Assembly: GCF_016809835.1 (NCBI RefSeq) | Contig: NZ_JAFBIL020000002.1 | Span: forward strand, 310,001-374,000 | Length of the DNA stretch: 64,000 nucleotides | Direction: 5' to 3' | Source of the DNA: Massilia soli | GTDB lineage: Bacteria; Pseudomonadota; Gammaproteobacteria; Burkholderiales; Burkholderiaceae_D | In this document: positions 35,658 through 47,605 of the stretch, one piece after another | Layout of the letters: every line of letters starts with the position of its first letter | Numbering within the stretch: the stretch's first letter is position 1 | The notes under the pieces: model-generated | Told to the model about the DNA's origin: nothing | Database searches by the model: none | What the model saw: only the letters and a program-made list of their open reading frames with translations | Translations under genes and position numbers: made by a program

Positions 35658-37763
35658 ATGGAACCATCTTCCCTTGCTGAGTTCATCCGCAACCACACCG
35701 CGGCGATCGTCGACGAGTGGGTGGCGTTCGCGCGCGAGCTGGCGTCGGCGCAGAGTTTCACCGACGAGGTGCTGCGCGACCACATTCTCGGCATCCTCGC
35801 CGCCATCGAGGCCGACCTGTTGCAGCCGCAGACCGGCGAACAGCAGGCGCTCAAGGCCAGGGGCCGGGCGCCGCGTGCGCGCCAGGCCAGCGAGGCCGAG
35901 CAGCACGGCTCGGCGCGCTTGCTGGAAGGCGTGACGGTGCATGACGCGATGGCGGAGTTCCGCGCGCTGCGCGCCAGCATCCTGCGGCTGTGGACCGAGT
36001 CGGCGGCCACCCGCAGCGGCGCCGCCTTCAGCGACCTGGTGCGCTTTAACGAGGCGATCGACCAGGCCCTGAGCGAATCGCTGGTCGGTTTCTCCGAGGA
36101 CAAGGAGCGCAGTACGCGGCTGTTTGAAACCCTGCTGTCCTCGTCGCCTGACCTGAGTTTCATCCTCGACCGCGAGGCGCGCCTGATTTATGCGAACGCG
36201 GCCGTCGCCAGCCTGTACGGCATGGCGCCGAGCGCGCTGCGCGGCAAGCGCTTCGGCGAGTGCGCCGGCGCCGACCAGGCCGCGCTGAACGACGACGTGC
36301 GCCAGGCGGTGCTGGACAAGGGCACGCGCCGCGGCGAACTGACGATCGCCCGCGCGGCCCAGCGCGTGACCTACGAATACCTGCTGGTGCCGGTGCTGGA
36401 CACGCACGGCGAGGTCGAGGCGGTGGCCGGCACGGCGCGCGATGTGACCGAGCGCATCGCCAGCGAAGCGGAAAGCAAGCGCCGCGCCCATTTCGACCAG
36501 CTGACCCGGCTGCCCAACCGCAGCCTGTTCTTCGACCGGCTCGAGCAAGAGATCAAGCGCTCGGCCCGGATCGGCCTGCCGTTCGCGCTGCTGTTCATCG
36601 ACCTGGACGGCTTCAAGGACGTCAACGACCTGCACGGGCATGACGCGGGCGACGCCCTGCTGTGCGAGGCGGCCGCGCGGATCGGCGCGTGCATCCGCGA
36701 CTCCGATACCGTGGCGCGCCTGGGCGGCGACGAGTTCACGGTCCTGATCACCGAGGTGCGCCACATGCAGCACGTCGACATCCTCGCCGGCCACATCCTC
36801 GATGAACTGCGCCGGCCGTTTGCGATCGCCGGCAAGGAGGTCGCCATTTCGGGCAGCATCGGCATCGCCGTGTTTCCGCAGGACGCCGCCAACGCGGCAG
36901 AGCTGATCCGGCGCGCCGACCAGGCCATGTACCAGGTCAAGAACGGCGGGCGCGGCCACTTCGCGTTCTTTACCGCCGCGATGCGCGAGAGCGCGCAGGC
37001 GCGCATGGCCATGCTCGGCGAGTTGCGCACCGCGCTGGCGCGCCATCAGCTGCGGGTGTACTTCCAGCCGATCGTCGCGCTGGCCGACAACGCGATCGTC
37101 GGCGCCGAGGCGCAGCTGCGCTGGCAGCATCCGTCGGGCCGGCTGATCGCGGCGGCCGACTTTGTCGACCTGGCCGAGGAAGCCGGGCTGGCCGGCGAGA
37201 TCGACGAGTGGGTGCTGAACGAGGCGCTGGCGGCGGCGCGCGGCTGGCCGCAGCGCGGCGCGGCGCCGATTTTTGTCAGTGTCAACAAGTCGGCATCGGG
37301 CCTGGCCGGGAAACCGGCCGACGGCCACTGGCAAGCCGTCATCGAGCGGCTGGCCGCAGCCGCCGTGCCGGTGACGCTGGAACTGCGCGAGGCGGTCTTG
37401 CTGAGCGATGCGCCGGGCGCCCGTCGTAAGCTGGAACAGCTGGCGCGCGCGGGCGTGCGGGTGTGCGTCGACGATTTCGGCGCCGGCTGTGCATCGGTCA
37501 CCGGCCTGACCAGGATCGCGCTCGACAGCCTGAAGCTCGACCCGGCGCTGGTGCGCGGCGCCGATGGCGCCAAGGCCGCAATGGTCAGGGCGATCATCGC
37601 CATGGCGCATGCGCTGGGGCTGCGGGTGATCGCGGCAGGGGTCGAAACGCATGAGCAGAAGGCCGTGCTGGCCGCGGCGGGCTGCGACTATGCCCAGGGC
37701 AGGCTGTTTTCAGGCGCGCTGGATGGGGCGCGCTTCGCCGGCATGTTGCATGCCGCGCATTGA
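35658..37763 (+). CDS. RsbRD-PAS-GGDEF-EAL protein; diguanylate cyclase with a degenerate EAL domain
   Basis: This 701-residue protein has an N-terminal helical RsbRD-like region (about 1-150), a PAS domain (155-275), a GGDEF domain with intact active site GGDEF at 356-360 and an inhibitory RxxD site (RDSD) five residues before it, then an EAL domain. In EAL the signature reads E484-A-Q (usual EAL), and the metal-binding Glu of the usual AEGVE motif is Ala660 (AAGVET), while DDFGAG and KLD remain. The phosphodiesterase is therefore probably inactive and the protein a net c-di-GMP producer. It may link internal signals to the exopolysaccharide genes downstream. Confidence 0.9.
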   Translation: MEPSSLAEFIRNHTAAIVDEWVAFARELASAQSFTDEVLRDHILGILAAIEADLLQPQTGEQQALKARGRAPRARQASEAEQHGSARLLEGVTVHDAMAEFRALRASILRLWTESAATRSGAAFSDLVRFNEAIDQALSESLVGFSEDKERSTRLFETLLSSSPDLSFILDREARLIYANAAVASLYGMAPSALRGKRFGECAGADQAALNDDVRQAVLDKGTRRGELTIARAAQRVTYEYLLVPVLDTHGEVEAVAGTARDVTERIASEAESKRRAHFDQLTRLPNRSLFFDRLEQEIKRSARIGLPFALLFIDLDGFKDVNDLHGHDAGDALLCEAAARIGACIRDSDTVARLGGDEFTVLITEVRHMQHVDILAGHILDELRRPFAIAGKEVAISGSIGIAVFPQDAANAAELIRRADQAMYQVKNGGRGHFAFFTAAMRESAQARMAMLGELRTALARHQLRVYFQPIVALADNAIVGAEAQLRWQHPSGRLIAAADFVDLAEEAGLAGEIDEWVLNEALAAARGWPQRGAAPIFVSVNKSASGLAGKPADGHWQAVIERLAAAAVPVTLELREAVLLSDAPGARRKLEQLARAGVRVCVDDFGAGCASVTGLTRIALDSLKLDPALVRGADGAKAAMVRAIIAMAHALGLRVIAAGVETHEQKAVLAAAGCDYAQGRLFSGALDGARFAGMLHAAH

Positions 37764-37764
37764 C

Positions 37765-37839
37765 TGGTCCCCCCGACTGGAATCGAACCAGTATCCCACG
37801 CTTAGGAGGCATGTGCACTATCCATTGTGCTACGGGGAG
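37765..37839 (-). tRNA. tRNA-Arg (anticodon CCT)
   Basis: Read on the minus strand, the 75 bases fold into a complete cloverleaf: acceptor CTCCCCG / CGGGGGG with one G-U pair, D arm GCAC/GTGC, anticodon stem CATGC/GCGTG with loop CTCCTAA (anticodon CCT), and T arm with TTCGATT. The CCA end is encoded. It overlaps no protein gene and lies two bases after the GGDEF gene stop. Confidence 0.93.
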
Positions 37840-38016
37840 GACGCTCTGGATTCGGCGATCGGCGCCGCGCTGGCGTTGCCGGTGTCGTGAATCGAGCGCA
37901 ATTATAGCCGAGGACGGGCGACAAATAGAATGGCTGGCCCGATCTATCGGTACAATGCGTGTTTCTTTCATTTCGGCCGTGCATTCCCAGCATGGCCTCG
38001 TACCGGTAAATTAGTC

Positions 38017-39921
<1,905 letters not shown>

Positions 39922-39950
39922 CGGCTTGTAACCCGGCACGAGGGAGCGCC

Positions 39951-40685
39951 ATGCAAGAGAAAGACCAGACGCCGCCGGTGTCCGCCGCCGCCCCGGACGG
40001 CGGGCCCGCCGACGACGTGCCGATGTTCAGCCGCGCCGCCTGGGCGCGCATCCTGCCGTTCCTCACCTATATCGGTTTCATCCTGGTCGTCGACCTGCTC
40101 GGCCGTTTCGGCTGGAATGCGCACGACTTGAGATGGGTCTACGCCGTCAAAATCAGCGCCGTCATGCTGATGCTGTTCCTGTTCCGCCGCCACTACACCG
40201 AATTGCGCCATGCCAAGCTGGGTCGTGGCGCCGCCGTCGCCGCCTTGATTACCGGCGTGGCGGTGCTGGTGCTGTGGGTGAGCCTGAATGCCGACTGGAT
40301 GCTGATCGGATCGCCCGACGGTTTCAACCCGACCACCGATGGCCGGGTCGACTGGATGATGGTGGCGGTGCGCGTCTTTGGCGCGGCGCTGGTGGTGCCG
40401 GTGATGGAAGAATTATTCTGGCGCTCGTTCCTGATGCGCTGGATCGATGACGCGGATTTTGAGAAGGTCGAACCCGCGGCAGTGAGCCTGAAAGCGTTTG
40501 TTGTCACAACTTTATTGTTCGGCTTTGAACACAATCTCTGGCTGGCCGGAATCGTCGCGGGCGTCGCGTTCAGTGCCTTGTATATTCGACATCGCACCTT
40601 GTGGTCGCCGATCCTGGCCCATGCTTTAACCAATGGCCTGCTGGGCGTTTGGATCGTCTATACCGGTAACTGGACTTATTGGTAA
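39951..40685 (+). CDS. CAAX-protease-like protein of exosortase loci
   Basis: This 244-residue membrane protein has about six helices and the CPBP/ABI site residues: E153-E154 in MEELFWRS, H194 in FGFEHN, and H224 and N228 in HALTN. It matches the CAAX prenyl protease-related family that travels with exosortases (TIGR03008 as I remember it). Next to it begins the XrtB-type polysaccharide cluster. It might process or protect exosortase substrates, by inference. It starts 30 bases after uup with RBS GGGAGCG and ends 39 bases before epsL. Confidence 0.85.
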   Translation: MQEKDQTPPVSAAAPDGGPADDVPMFSRAAWARILPFLTYIGFILVVDLLGRFGWNAHDLRWVYAVKISAVMLMLFLFRRHYTELRHAKLGRGAAVAALITGVAVLVLWVSLNADWMLIGSPDGFNPTTDGRVDWMMVAVRVFGAALVVPVMEELFWRSFLMRWIDDADFEKVEPAAVSLKAFVVTTLLFGFEHNLWLAGIVAGVAFSALYIRHRTLWSPILAHALTNGLLGVWIVYTGNWTYW

Positions 40686-40723
40686 TAGGTAATCCGAGGG
40701 TTCGGCGGCACAACCATCGACAC

Positions 40724-41965
40724 ATGGCCGCTATGCTGAATCCTTTCAAGACTTGCCTGGGCGCCGGTGCGCCCCGCGCCTGCCGGATCGCCTTGCTGAT
40801 CGGCGCCGTCTGCAGCATCCCCGCCGCCTCCGCGGCCCCCGGCGACGAGGGTCTCGACGTGATGGCCGGGCTGGGCTACTTTCATGACGATAACCTGTTC
40901 CGCCTGCCGGACGGGCAGCCCGGCTTCGAGGGCCGGCGCAGCGATTCGGCACGCCAGGCCCATGCCGGGCTGGTCTTCAACAAGACCTACGGCCGCCAGA
41001 ACATTGTCGCGCAGGCCAAGATCACCAAGGTCGAATTCGACCACTTCGACCAGCTCGACTACGATGGCAAGGACCTGCAGGCGCGCTGGAACTGGCAGCT
41101 GGGCAATCGCTTCGACGGCGTGCTGGGCGCCCACTACCTGCAGACGCTGGCGCCGTACACCGACTTCCGCAGCAACGAGCGCAACCTGCGCGAGCACCGC
41201 CGCCAGTTTTTCGATGGCGCCTGGCGCTTCCATCCGAGCTGGCGCGCGCGTACCGCCGCCTCGCATGACACGTACCAGTACGAGCTGCTGGCGCAGCGCT
41301 TCAACAACCGCGCCGAGGATGCGGTCGAAGTGGGCGCCGACTACCTGCCACGCAGCGGCAGCACGGTCGGCCTGGTGGCGCGCAGGATCAAGGGCGAATA
41401 CGACAACCGCCGCGTGTTCGGCGGGCTGGCGCTGGACGAGCGTTTCACGCAGGACGAGCTGAAGGCGCGCATCCACTGGATCGCCAGCGGCAGCAGCACG
41501 GTGCAGGTGCTGGCCGGCCACGCCAGGCGAACATACAGGGCGCGCTCCGAGCGCGACGCCAGCGGCTTCAACGGCCGCATCACGGCCAGCCACCAGCCGC
41601 GCGGCAAGATGCGCTACACGGCGGCGGCATGGCGCGAGTTCTCGGCGGTCGAGAGCAATGTCATCAGCTACAGCCTGAACCGCGGCGCCAGCATCGGCGC
41701 CACCTGGGACGCGCGCGCCAAGGTCCGGGTCGAGGCCAACGCCAGCTACGAACAGCGCGCCTACAACGCGCGCGTGCCGCTGAGCGGCGCGCAAGACCTG
41801 GACGACTCGCTCAAGCAAGCTTCGCTGGCGGCCACCTGGACCCCGCGCCGCAGCCTCGCGCTCACCGCTGCGCTGGCGCACCAGCGGCGCAGCGGCTCGC
41901 CGTTCCTCGGCCTCGGCAAGTTCAAGGCGAACACCGTGTCGCTGGTCGCCAACGCCCAGTTCTGA
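40724..41965 (+). CDS. epsL: Exopolysaccharide-locus outer membrane barrel, EpsL-like
   Basis: The ATG at 40724 gives 413 residues with a signal peptide ending near residue 38 (SIPAASA); ATG at 40733 is equally possible. The mature chain shows barrel strands (GLGYFHDDNLFRL, LQARWNWQLGNRFDGVLGAHYLQ is one) and a C-terminal Phe (LVANAQF). It resembles EpsL of the Methylobacillus-type eps operon and XrtB-linked barrels. It could form a secretion pore for the polysaccharide. epsB follows after two bases. Exact function is unproven. Confidence 0.75.
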   Translation: MAAMLNPFKTCLGAGAPRACRIALLIGAVCSIPAASAAPGDEGLDVMAGLGYFHDDNLFRLPDGQPGFEGRRSDSARQAHAGLVFNKTYGRQNIVAQAKITKVEFDHFDQLDYDGKDLQARWNWQLGNRFDGVLGAHYLQTLAPYTDFRSNERNLREHRRQFFDGAWRFHPSWRARTAASHDTYQYELLAQRFNNRAEDAVEVGADYLPRSGSTVGLVARRIKGEYDNRRVFGGLALDERFTQDELKARIHWIASGSSTVQVLAGHARRTYRARSERDASGFNGRITASHQPRGKMRYTAAAWREFSAVESNVISYSLNRGASIGATWDARAKVRVEANASYEQRAYNARVPLSGAQDLDDSLKQASLAATWTPRRSLALTAALAHQRRSGSPFLGLGKFKANTVSLVANAQF

Positions 41966-41967
41966 GC

Positions 41968-43350
41968 ATGACCGTCAATGACATCCCGCTGATCTCTTTC
42001 TTCCAGCGGGTCCTCGACCCGCTGATCATCATGGGCACGCTGTACGCCGCGACGCTGCTGTACCGGGAGCCGTTCAATGGCTACTCGCTGGTGCTGATGG
42101 TGCTGGCGTTCTTTATTTCATCGGCCGTGTACCAGCATGTCGACCCGTACAAGCCGTGGCGGCGCGGGCGCATCGGCGCGTATGTGCGCGATACCGTGCT
42201 CGGCTGGGTGGTGACGATCGGCGTGCTGCTGTTCCTCGGCTCGGCCAGCGGACTGTCGTATTATTTTGAAGAGCGCGTCATCCTCGCCTGGTTCGTCGCC
42301 ACGCCGCTGATCCTGCTGGCCAGCCACCTGGCGGTGCGGCGCTCGTCGATCGGGCCGGGCAGGAAGGGCGGGGTGCGCTCGGTGGTGGTGGTGGGCGCCA
42401 ATAGCACCGGGCTCAAGTTTGCCGGCAACTGCGCGCGCCAGCCCAACCTGTTCATGGAAGTGCGCGGTTTTTTCGACGACCGCGCCAGCGATCGCCATCC
42501 GGAGGCCTTGCGCCATCCGATGCTGGGCAAGATGGAGGACATCGCCGCTTACGTGCGGCGCCACAACATCAAGATGATTTTCATCAGCCAGCCGATTTCG
42601 GCGCAGCCGCGCATCCGCACGCTGTTCGCCGAGCTGCAGGACACCACCGCCTCGGTCTATTTCCTGCCGGACGTGTATGTGTTCGACCTGATGCAGGCGC
42701 GCTTCGACAATGTCGGCGGGATGCCGGTGGTGGCAATTTGCGAGAGCCCGTTCATGGGCGTCAACAGCATGGTCAAGCGCACCAGCGACATCGTGTTCGG
42801 CAGCGCCATCTTGCTGTTGCTGCTGCCCCTGATGGCGCTGATCGCCGCCGCCGTCAAGCTCAGCTCGAAGGGGCCAGTGATTTTTCGCCAGCGCCGCTAC
42901 GGCTTGTACGGTGAAGAAATCATCGTCTACAAGTTCCGCTCGATGACGGTGACCGACGACGGCGGTACCATCGTGCAGGCGCGCAAAAACGACGCGCGGC
43001 TCACGCCGATCGGCGCATTCCTGCGCCGCAGTTCCCTCGACGAGCTGCCGCAGTTCGTCAACGTGCTGCAGGGACGCATGAGCATCGTCGGGCCGCGCCC
43101 GCACGCGGTGGCGCACAACGAGCTGTACCGCAAACTGATCAAGGGCTACATGCTGCGCCACAAGGTCAAGCCGGGCATCACCGGCTGGGCCCAGGTCAAC
43201 GGCATGCGCGGCGAAACCGAGGTGCTCGAAAAGATGGAGGCGCGCATCCAGTACGACCTCGACTACCTGCGCAGCTGGTCGCTGTGGCTGGACCTGTGGA
43301 TCATCCTGAAGACGGTCAAGGTGGTGCTGACGCGCGAGAACGCGCACTGA
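41968..43350 (+). CDS. epsB: Undecaprenyl-phosphate sugar phosphotransferase (initiating transferase)
   Basis: The ATG at 41968, three bases after the epsL stop, gives 460 residues. There are four N-terminal helices, a CoA-binding-like Rossmann region (VVVVGANSTGLKFAGN), and the polyprenol phosphosugar transferase domain: KRTSDIVFGSAILLLL, GPVIFRQRRYG, YKFRSM, and KPGITGWAQVNG. It is a polytopic WbaP/WcaJ-type enzyme that puts the first sugar-1-phosphate, probably glucose or galactose, on the lipid carrier. It starts repeat-unit assembly for this cluster. Confidence 0.92.
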   Translation: MTVNDIPLISFFQRVLDPLIIMGTLYAATLLYREPFNGYSLVLMVLAFFISSAVYQHVDPYKPWRRGRIGAYVRDTVLGWVVTIGVLLFLGSASGLSYYFEERVILAWFVATPLILLASHLAVRRSSIGPGRKGGVRSVVVVGANSTGLKFAGNCARQPNLFMEVRGFFDDRASDRHPEALRHPMLGKMEDIAAYVRRHNIKMIFISQPISAQPRIRTLFAELQDTTASVYFLPDVYVFDLMQARFDNVGGMPVVAICESPFMGVNSMVKRTSDIVFGSAILLLLLPLMALIAAAVKLSSKGPVIFRQRRYGLYGEEIIVYKFRSMTVTDDGGTIVQARKNDARLTPIGAFLRRSSLDELPQFVNVLQGRMSIVGPRPHAVAHNELYRKLIKGYMLRHKVKPGITGWAQVNGMRGETEVLEKMEARIQYDLDYLRSWSLWLDLWIILKTVKVVLTRENAH

Positions 43351-43427
43351 TCAATGCAGCAAAAGTTCCATCAACCGGCGCATCCTTTTACCCTGCTTAA
43401 GCCGTCGCCGCTCGATTGGCGGCGCGG

Positions 43428-43455
43428 TTGAATTTGGTTTTCCAGCCGTTAGAAT
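43428..43455 (+). promoter_or_regulatory. Candidate sigma70 promoter for gmd
   Basis: TTGAAT, a 16-base spacer and TAGAAT lie 84 bases before the gmd start, in a 189-base gap after epsB. The long leader leaves room for extra control. Confidence 0.5.
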
Positions 43456-43539
43456 GTCCTGAAAATTGCCATGTTTTCAATAACGCCCGAACGGCGTAGC
43501 ATGTTGTCATCACGGCAGACAAGAAGGGGTGGGATCATC

Positions 43540-44655
43540 ATGAAAAAAGCGCTGATTACCGGGGTCACCGGCCAGGACGGTTCCTACCTCGCCGAGCTGC
43601 TGCTGGCCAAGGGCTACGAGGTGCACGGCATCAAGCGCCGCTCGTCGCTGTTCAATACCGACCGCATCGACCATATCTACCAGGACCCGCACGCGCCGAA
43701 CCCCCACTTCTTCCTGCATTACGGCGACCTCTCCGATACCTCCAACCTGACCCGCATCCTGCACGAGGTGCAGCCGGACGAGGTCTACAACCTGGGCGCC
43801 ATGAGTCATGTGGCGGTGTCGTTCGAGTCGCCCGAGTACACCGCCGACGTCGACGGCATCGGCACCCTGCGCCTGCTCGAGGCGATCCGGTTCCTGAAGA
43901 TGGAAAAGACCACCCGCTTCTACCAGGCCTCGACCTCCGAGCTGTACGGGCTGGTGCAGGAAACCCCGCAGCGCGAGGGCACCCCGTTCTACCCGCGCAG
44001 CCCGTATGCGGTGGCCAAGCTGTACGCCTACTGGATCACCGTCAATTACCGCGAGGCGTACGGCATGTATGCCTGCAACGGCATCCTGTTCAACCACGAA
44101 TCGCCGCGCCGCGGCGAAACCTTCGTCACCCGCAAGATCACCCGCGCGCTGGCCAATATCGCGCTCGGGCTGGAGCCGAAGCTATTCCTTGGTAACATGG
44201 ACGCGCTGCGCGACTGGGGCCATGCGCGCGACTACGTCGAAATGCAGTGGCTGATGCTGCAGCAAGACCAGCCGGAAGACTTCGTCATCGCGACCGGGCG
44301 CCAGTATTCGGTGCGCCACTTCGTCGAGGTGGCCGCGCGCGAGCTCGGCATCGACATCGCATGGCACGGCCATGGCAGCGGCGAAACCGGCACCATCGCG
44401 GCCATCCGCGGCGAGCGCGCCAGGGGCGCCCGGGTCGGCCAGACCATCGTCGCGATCGACCCGCAGTATTTCCGTCCGACCGAGGTCGAGACCTTGCTGG
44501 GCGACCCGAGCCGGGCGCGCGACAAGCTCGGCTGGGTGCCGCGCATCACGTTTGAAGAAATGGTGCAGGAGATGGTGGCGCATGACCTCGACAAGGCGCG
44601 CCGCCATGCCCTGCTGAAGTCGCATGGATATAACGTAGCAATTTCTCTGGAGTGA
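43540..44655 (+). CDS. gmd: GDP-mannose 4,6-dehydratase
   Basis: The ATG at 43540, with RBS AAGGGG, gives 371 residues. An open extension upstream is not family-like. The NADP motif [14 protein letters not shown] and [16 protein letters not shown] are typical, as are the catalytic Thr/Ser-Glu and Tyr-Lys set in [15 protein letters not shown] and [15 protein letters not shown], and [16 protein letters not shown]. It makes GDP-4-keto-6-deoxymannose from GDP-mannose. fcl follows after three bases, so the pair yields GDP-L-fucose for the polysaccharide. Confidence 0.97.
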   Translation: MKKALITGVTGQDGSYLAELLLAKGYEVHGIKRRSSLFNTDRIDHIYQDPHAPNPHFFLHYGDLSDTSNLTRILHEVQPDEVYNLGAMSHVAVSFESPEYTADVDGIGTLRLLEAIRFLKMEKTTRFYQASTSELYGLVQETPQREGTPFYPRSPYAVAKLYAYWITVNYREAYGMYACNGILFNHESPRRGETFVTRKITRALANIALGLEPKLFLGNMDALRDWGHARDYVEMQWLMLQQDQPEDFVIATGRQYSVRHFVEVAARELGIDIAWHGHGSGETGTIAAIRGERARGARVGQTIVAIDPQYFRPTEVETLLGDPSRARDKLGWVPRITFEEMVQEMVAHDLDKARRHALLKSHGYNVAISLE

Positions 44656-44658
44656 GTT

Positions 44659-45624
44659 TTGAATATCGAGCAACCACGCATTTTCGTCGCCGGCCATAAC
44701 GGCCTGGTCGGTTCGGCCATCGTCCGCGTCCTTCGGGGCCAGGGCTTGAGCAACATCGTCACGCGCAGCCATAAGGAGCTGGAGCTGACCGACCAGGCCC
44801 AGGTCCGCGCATTCTTCCGCAGCGAGAAAATCGACCAGGTCTACCTGGCCGCGGCCAAGGTCGGCGGCATCCATGCCAACAATACCTATCCGGCGGAATT
44901 TATTTACGACAACATGATGGTGCAGGCGAATGTGGTCCATGAAGCCTGGAAGAGCGGCGTTGGGAAATTGCTGTTCCTTGGTTCGTCGTGCATCTATCCG
45001 CGCATGGCCGAGCAGCCGATCCGCGAAGAGTACCTGATGAGCGGAGCGCTGGAGCCGACCAACGAGCCGTATGCGATGGCCAAGATCGCCGGCATCAAAC
45101 TGTGCGAAAGCTACAACCGCCAATACGGCACCGATTACCGCAGCGTGATGCCGACCAACCTGTACGGCCCGGGCGACAACTACCACCCGGAAAACAGCCA
45201 CGTGATTCCGGCGCTGATCCGGCGCTTCCACGAGGCCAAGGTGGGTAATGCGGCCGAAGTGGTGATCTGGGGCAGCGGCCGGCCGATGCGCGAGTTCCTC
45301 TACGTCGACGACATGGCCGCGGCCAGCGTGTACGTGATGCAGCTCGACCGCGAGACCTACGGCAACAACACCGATCCAATGCATTCGCACATCAACGTCG
45401 GCACCGGCCAGGACGTCACCATCGCCGAGCTGGCCAGGCTGGTGGGCAAGGTGGTCGGTTATGGCGGCAACATCGTGTTCGACGCGAGCAAACCCGACGG
45501 CACGCCGCGCAAGCTGCTGGACGTCTCGAAGCTGCGCACGCTCGGCTGGACCGCGCGTACCACGCTTGCCGACGGCCTCGACAGCGCCTACCGCGCTTTC
45601 CTGGAAACCCAGCCGGCGCGGTGA
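44659..45624 (+). CDS. fcl: GDP-L-fucose synthase
   Basis: This 321-residue protein starts at a TTG (44659) with GGAG six bases upstream; no ATG fits the family start. It has [14 protein letters not shown] for [36 protein letters not shown] with catalytic Ser and Cys, and [10 protein letters not shown] with the Tyr-Lys pair. It epimerises and reduces the Gmd product to GDP-L-fucose. It is placed directly after gmd. A 136-base gap separates it from epsD and may hold a promoter. Confidence 0.96.
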   Translation: MNIEQPRIFVAGHNGLVGSAIVRVLRGQGLSNIVTRSHKELELTDQAQVRAFFRSEKIDQVYLAAAKVGGIHANNTYPAEFIYDNMMVQANVVHEAWKSGVGKLLFLGSSCIYPRMAEQPIREEYLMSGALEPTNEPYAMAKIAGIKLCESYNRQYGTDYRSVMPTNLYGPGDNYHPENSHVIPALIRRFHEAKVGNAAEVVIWGSGRPMREFLYVDDMAAASVYVMQLDRETYGNNTDPMHSHINVGTGQDVTIAELARLVGKVVGYGGNIVFDASKPDGTPRKLLDVSKLRTLGWTARTTLADGLDSAYRAFLETQPAR

Positions 45625-45760
45625 TGTCTGAGTGAAGAAGGGGGGGCTGAGCGGGTCTTCCCGAGCGTGTCGTTGTAAAGCGTATTGTTGATTCAGTAAC
45701 ACCTGATTGACGGCAAAAAATACGAGGAATTCTCTTTAACAACACTGACATGGCGATCCG

Positions 45761-46729
45761 ATGAACTACCAGACCCCACCGACACCACGGCGCGCACTGG
45801 GCGCCGCCCCGTTGATCGTTGCGATCCTCGCCGCTGCCGCGCTGAGCGGCTGCGGCGACAAGCAGACCGGGGCCAGCAAGCCCGGCCAGGCGATCGCCAG
45901 CGTCAACGGTGAAGAGATCACCACGATGCAGCTGAACGAAGAGCTGCAGCGCGCCAACATCGCACCGGCGCAGCAGCAGGCCGCCAGCAAGCAGCTGGTG
46001 CGCGTGCTGGTCGACCGCCAGCTGTTGCAGCACGAGGCCGAGAAGGAAAAGCTCGACCGCGATCCGAAAGTCATGCAGGCGATCGAACGCGCCAAGGCGC
46101 TGATCATCGCCCAGGCCTACATGCAGAAACACATCGGCACGCAGGCCAGGCCGACCCGCGCGGAAGTGGAAGCCTATTTCGCCGCGCACCCGGAATTCTT
46201 CAGCAAGCGCAAGGCCTTCGACATGCAGCAGCTGGTGATCGCCACGCGCGACCTGACGCCGGAAGCGCGGAAGGCCGCCGAAGCGTCCAGGTCGCTGGAA
46301 GAGATGGCGGCCTGGTTTGACGCCAACAACGTCAAGTACGCGCGCAACCGGGTGACCCGTAGCACCGCCGACATGCCGCCGGAGCTGTCGGCCAAACTGA
46401 TGTCGATGCAGAACGGCCAGATCTTCGCCGTGCGCGAAGGCGAGCGCAGCCTGCTGGTATCGATTGCCGAGGTGCGCGAAGCGCCGGTCAGCGTCGATGT
46501 CGCCGCCCAGCAGATCGAACAATTCCTGATCAACAAAAAGAACAAGGAGGCCGCCGATGCCGAACTGGCGCGCCTGCGCTCGACTGCCAAAATCGCGTAC
46601 CTGAACAAGGACCTGGCGCCGGATGCGGCGGCGCCGGCGGCGCCGCCGGCATTGCCGGCCGCGACCGCGGCAGGCGGCGACGCGGCCGACAAGGCGGCAC
46701 TCGAGCGCGGTGTCGCCGGACTGAAGTAA
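45761..46729 (+). CDS. epsD: EpsD family peptidyl-prolyl isomerase-like lipoprotein
   Basis: This 322-residue protein has a lipoprotein signal with Cys31 in ALSGCGDK. The body has SurA/parvulin-like N-domain helices (QAIASVNGEEITTMQLNEEL, LVRVLVDRQLLQHEAEKEK) and a PPIC-like part with FAVREGERSLLVSIAEV. It matches EpsD of exosortase-B loci, a putative chaperone of export proteins. The tail is Ala/Pro-rich. It begins the epsD-epsE-epsF-epsG run, each separated by only 16-42 bases, so they form an operon. Isomerase activity is not proven. Confidence 0.85.
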   Translation: MNYQTPPTPRRALGAAPLIVAILAAAALSGCGDKQTGASKPGQAIASVNGEEITTMQLNEELQRANIAPAQQQAASKQLVRVLVDRQLLQHEAEKEKLDRDPKVMQAIERAKALIIAQAYMQKHIGTQARPTRAEVEAYFAAHPEFFSKRKAFDMQQLVIATRDLTPEARKAAEASRSLEEMAAWFDANNVKYARNRVTRSTADMPPELSAKLMSMQNGQIFAVREGERSLLVSIAEVREAPVSVDVAAQQIEQFLINKKNKEAADAELARLRSTAKIAYLNKDLAPDAAAPAAPPALPAATAAGGDAADKAALERGVAGLK

Positions 46730-46771
46730 ACGTCAATTGAGCAACCTTAACTCCACGGAAGAGGGCACATC

Positions 46772-47569
46772 ATGAAACGACTCGTACACTGGTTGATGGC
46801 AGGCGCCCTGGTAGCGGGCATGGGAATGGCGGGCGCCGCGGACGCCGCCGAAACCCCGCTGGGCGCGGGCGACGTGGTCAAGCTGTCGGTCTACGGCAAC
46901 CCTGACCTGGCGCTCGAGACGCGCATCAGCGAAGCGGGCACCATCACCTTCCCGCTGGTCGGCCAGGTGGACATCGGCGGCCTGTCGGTCGCCGCCGCCG
47001 AAAGGAAAATCGCCGGAATGCTCGAGAAGGGCGGCTACCTGAAGAAGGCCCAGGTCAACATGATCGTCACCACCCTGCAAAGCCAGCAGGTGGCGGTGCT
47101 GGGCCATGTGAACCGTCCGGGCCGCTATCCGGTCGAAGGCAAGCGCAGCGTGCTCGACCTGCTGGCGCTGGCCGGCGGCATGGCGGCAGACGGCGGCGAT
47201 TCGATCAGCCTGGTGCGCAACCGCAACGGCGCCGTCAGCAGGGAAACCATCGACATCGTGCAGATGGTGCGTTCGGGCCAGCTCGACCAGAACATGGAGG
47301 TGTCCGGCGGCGACGTGATCTACGTCGAACGGGCGCCGCGCTTCTACATCGTCGGCGAAGTCCAGCGCCCGGGCGCGTTCAGGGTCGAGCGTTCGATGAC
47401 CGTGCTGCAGGCGCTGTCGGCCGGCGGCGGCCTGACCCAGCGCGGCACCGACCGCGGCATCAGGATCACCCGCAAGGATGCCAGCGGCAAGCCGGTCATG
47501 ATCCAGGCGAAGCACGACGACCTGGTGCAGGTCGACGATGTGATCACGGTCAAGGAAAGCTGGTTCTAA
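46772..47569 (+). CDS. epsE: Polysaccharide export protein EpsE (Wza-like)
   Basis: This 265-residue protein has a signal peptide (about 1-27, ending ADA) and the polysaccharide export domain: LGAGDVVKLSVYGNPDLALE, ISEAGTITFPLVGQVDIGGLS, then SLBB domains with VAVLGHVNRPGRYPVEG and FYIVGEVQRPGAFRVE. It is smaller than Wza and lacks the C-terminal amphipathic helix that forms its outer membrane pore, so EpsL or another barrel may supply the pore. It would form a periplasmic export channel. epsF follows after 36 bases. Confidence 0.92.
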   Translation: MKRLVHWLMAGALVAGMGMAGAADAAETPLGAGDVVKLSVYGNPDLALETRISEAGTITFPLVGQVDIGGLSVAAAERKIAGMLEKGGYLKKAQVNMIVTTLQSQQVAVLGHVNRPGRYPVEGKRSVLDLLALAGGMAADGGDSISLVRNRNGAVSRETIDIVQMVRSGQLDQNMEVSGGDVIYVERAPRFYIVGEVQRPGAFRVERSMTVLQALSAGGGLTQRGTDRGIRITRKDASGKPVMIQAKHDDLVQVDDVITVKESWF

Positions 47570-47605
47570 GCTTTCTCCTGTAGAGCAGCGCAACGAGGGG
47601 CAACC

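Noticed and set aside
35643-37652. A 669-codon minus-strand frame opposite the GGDEF-EAL gene
   Set aside because: Same cause: a mirror of GC-rich third positions. There is no family motif, and the sense frame is clearly coding.
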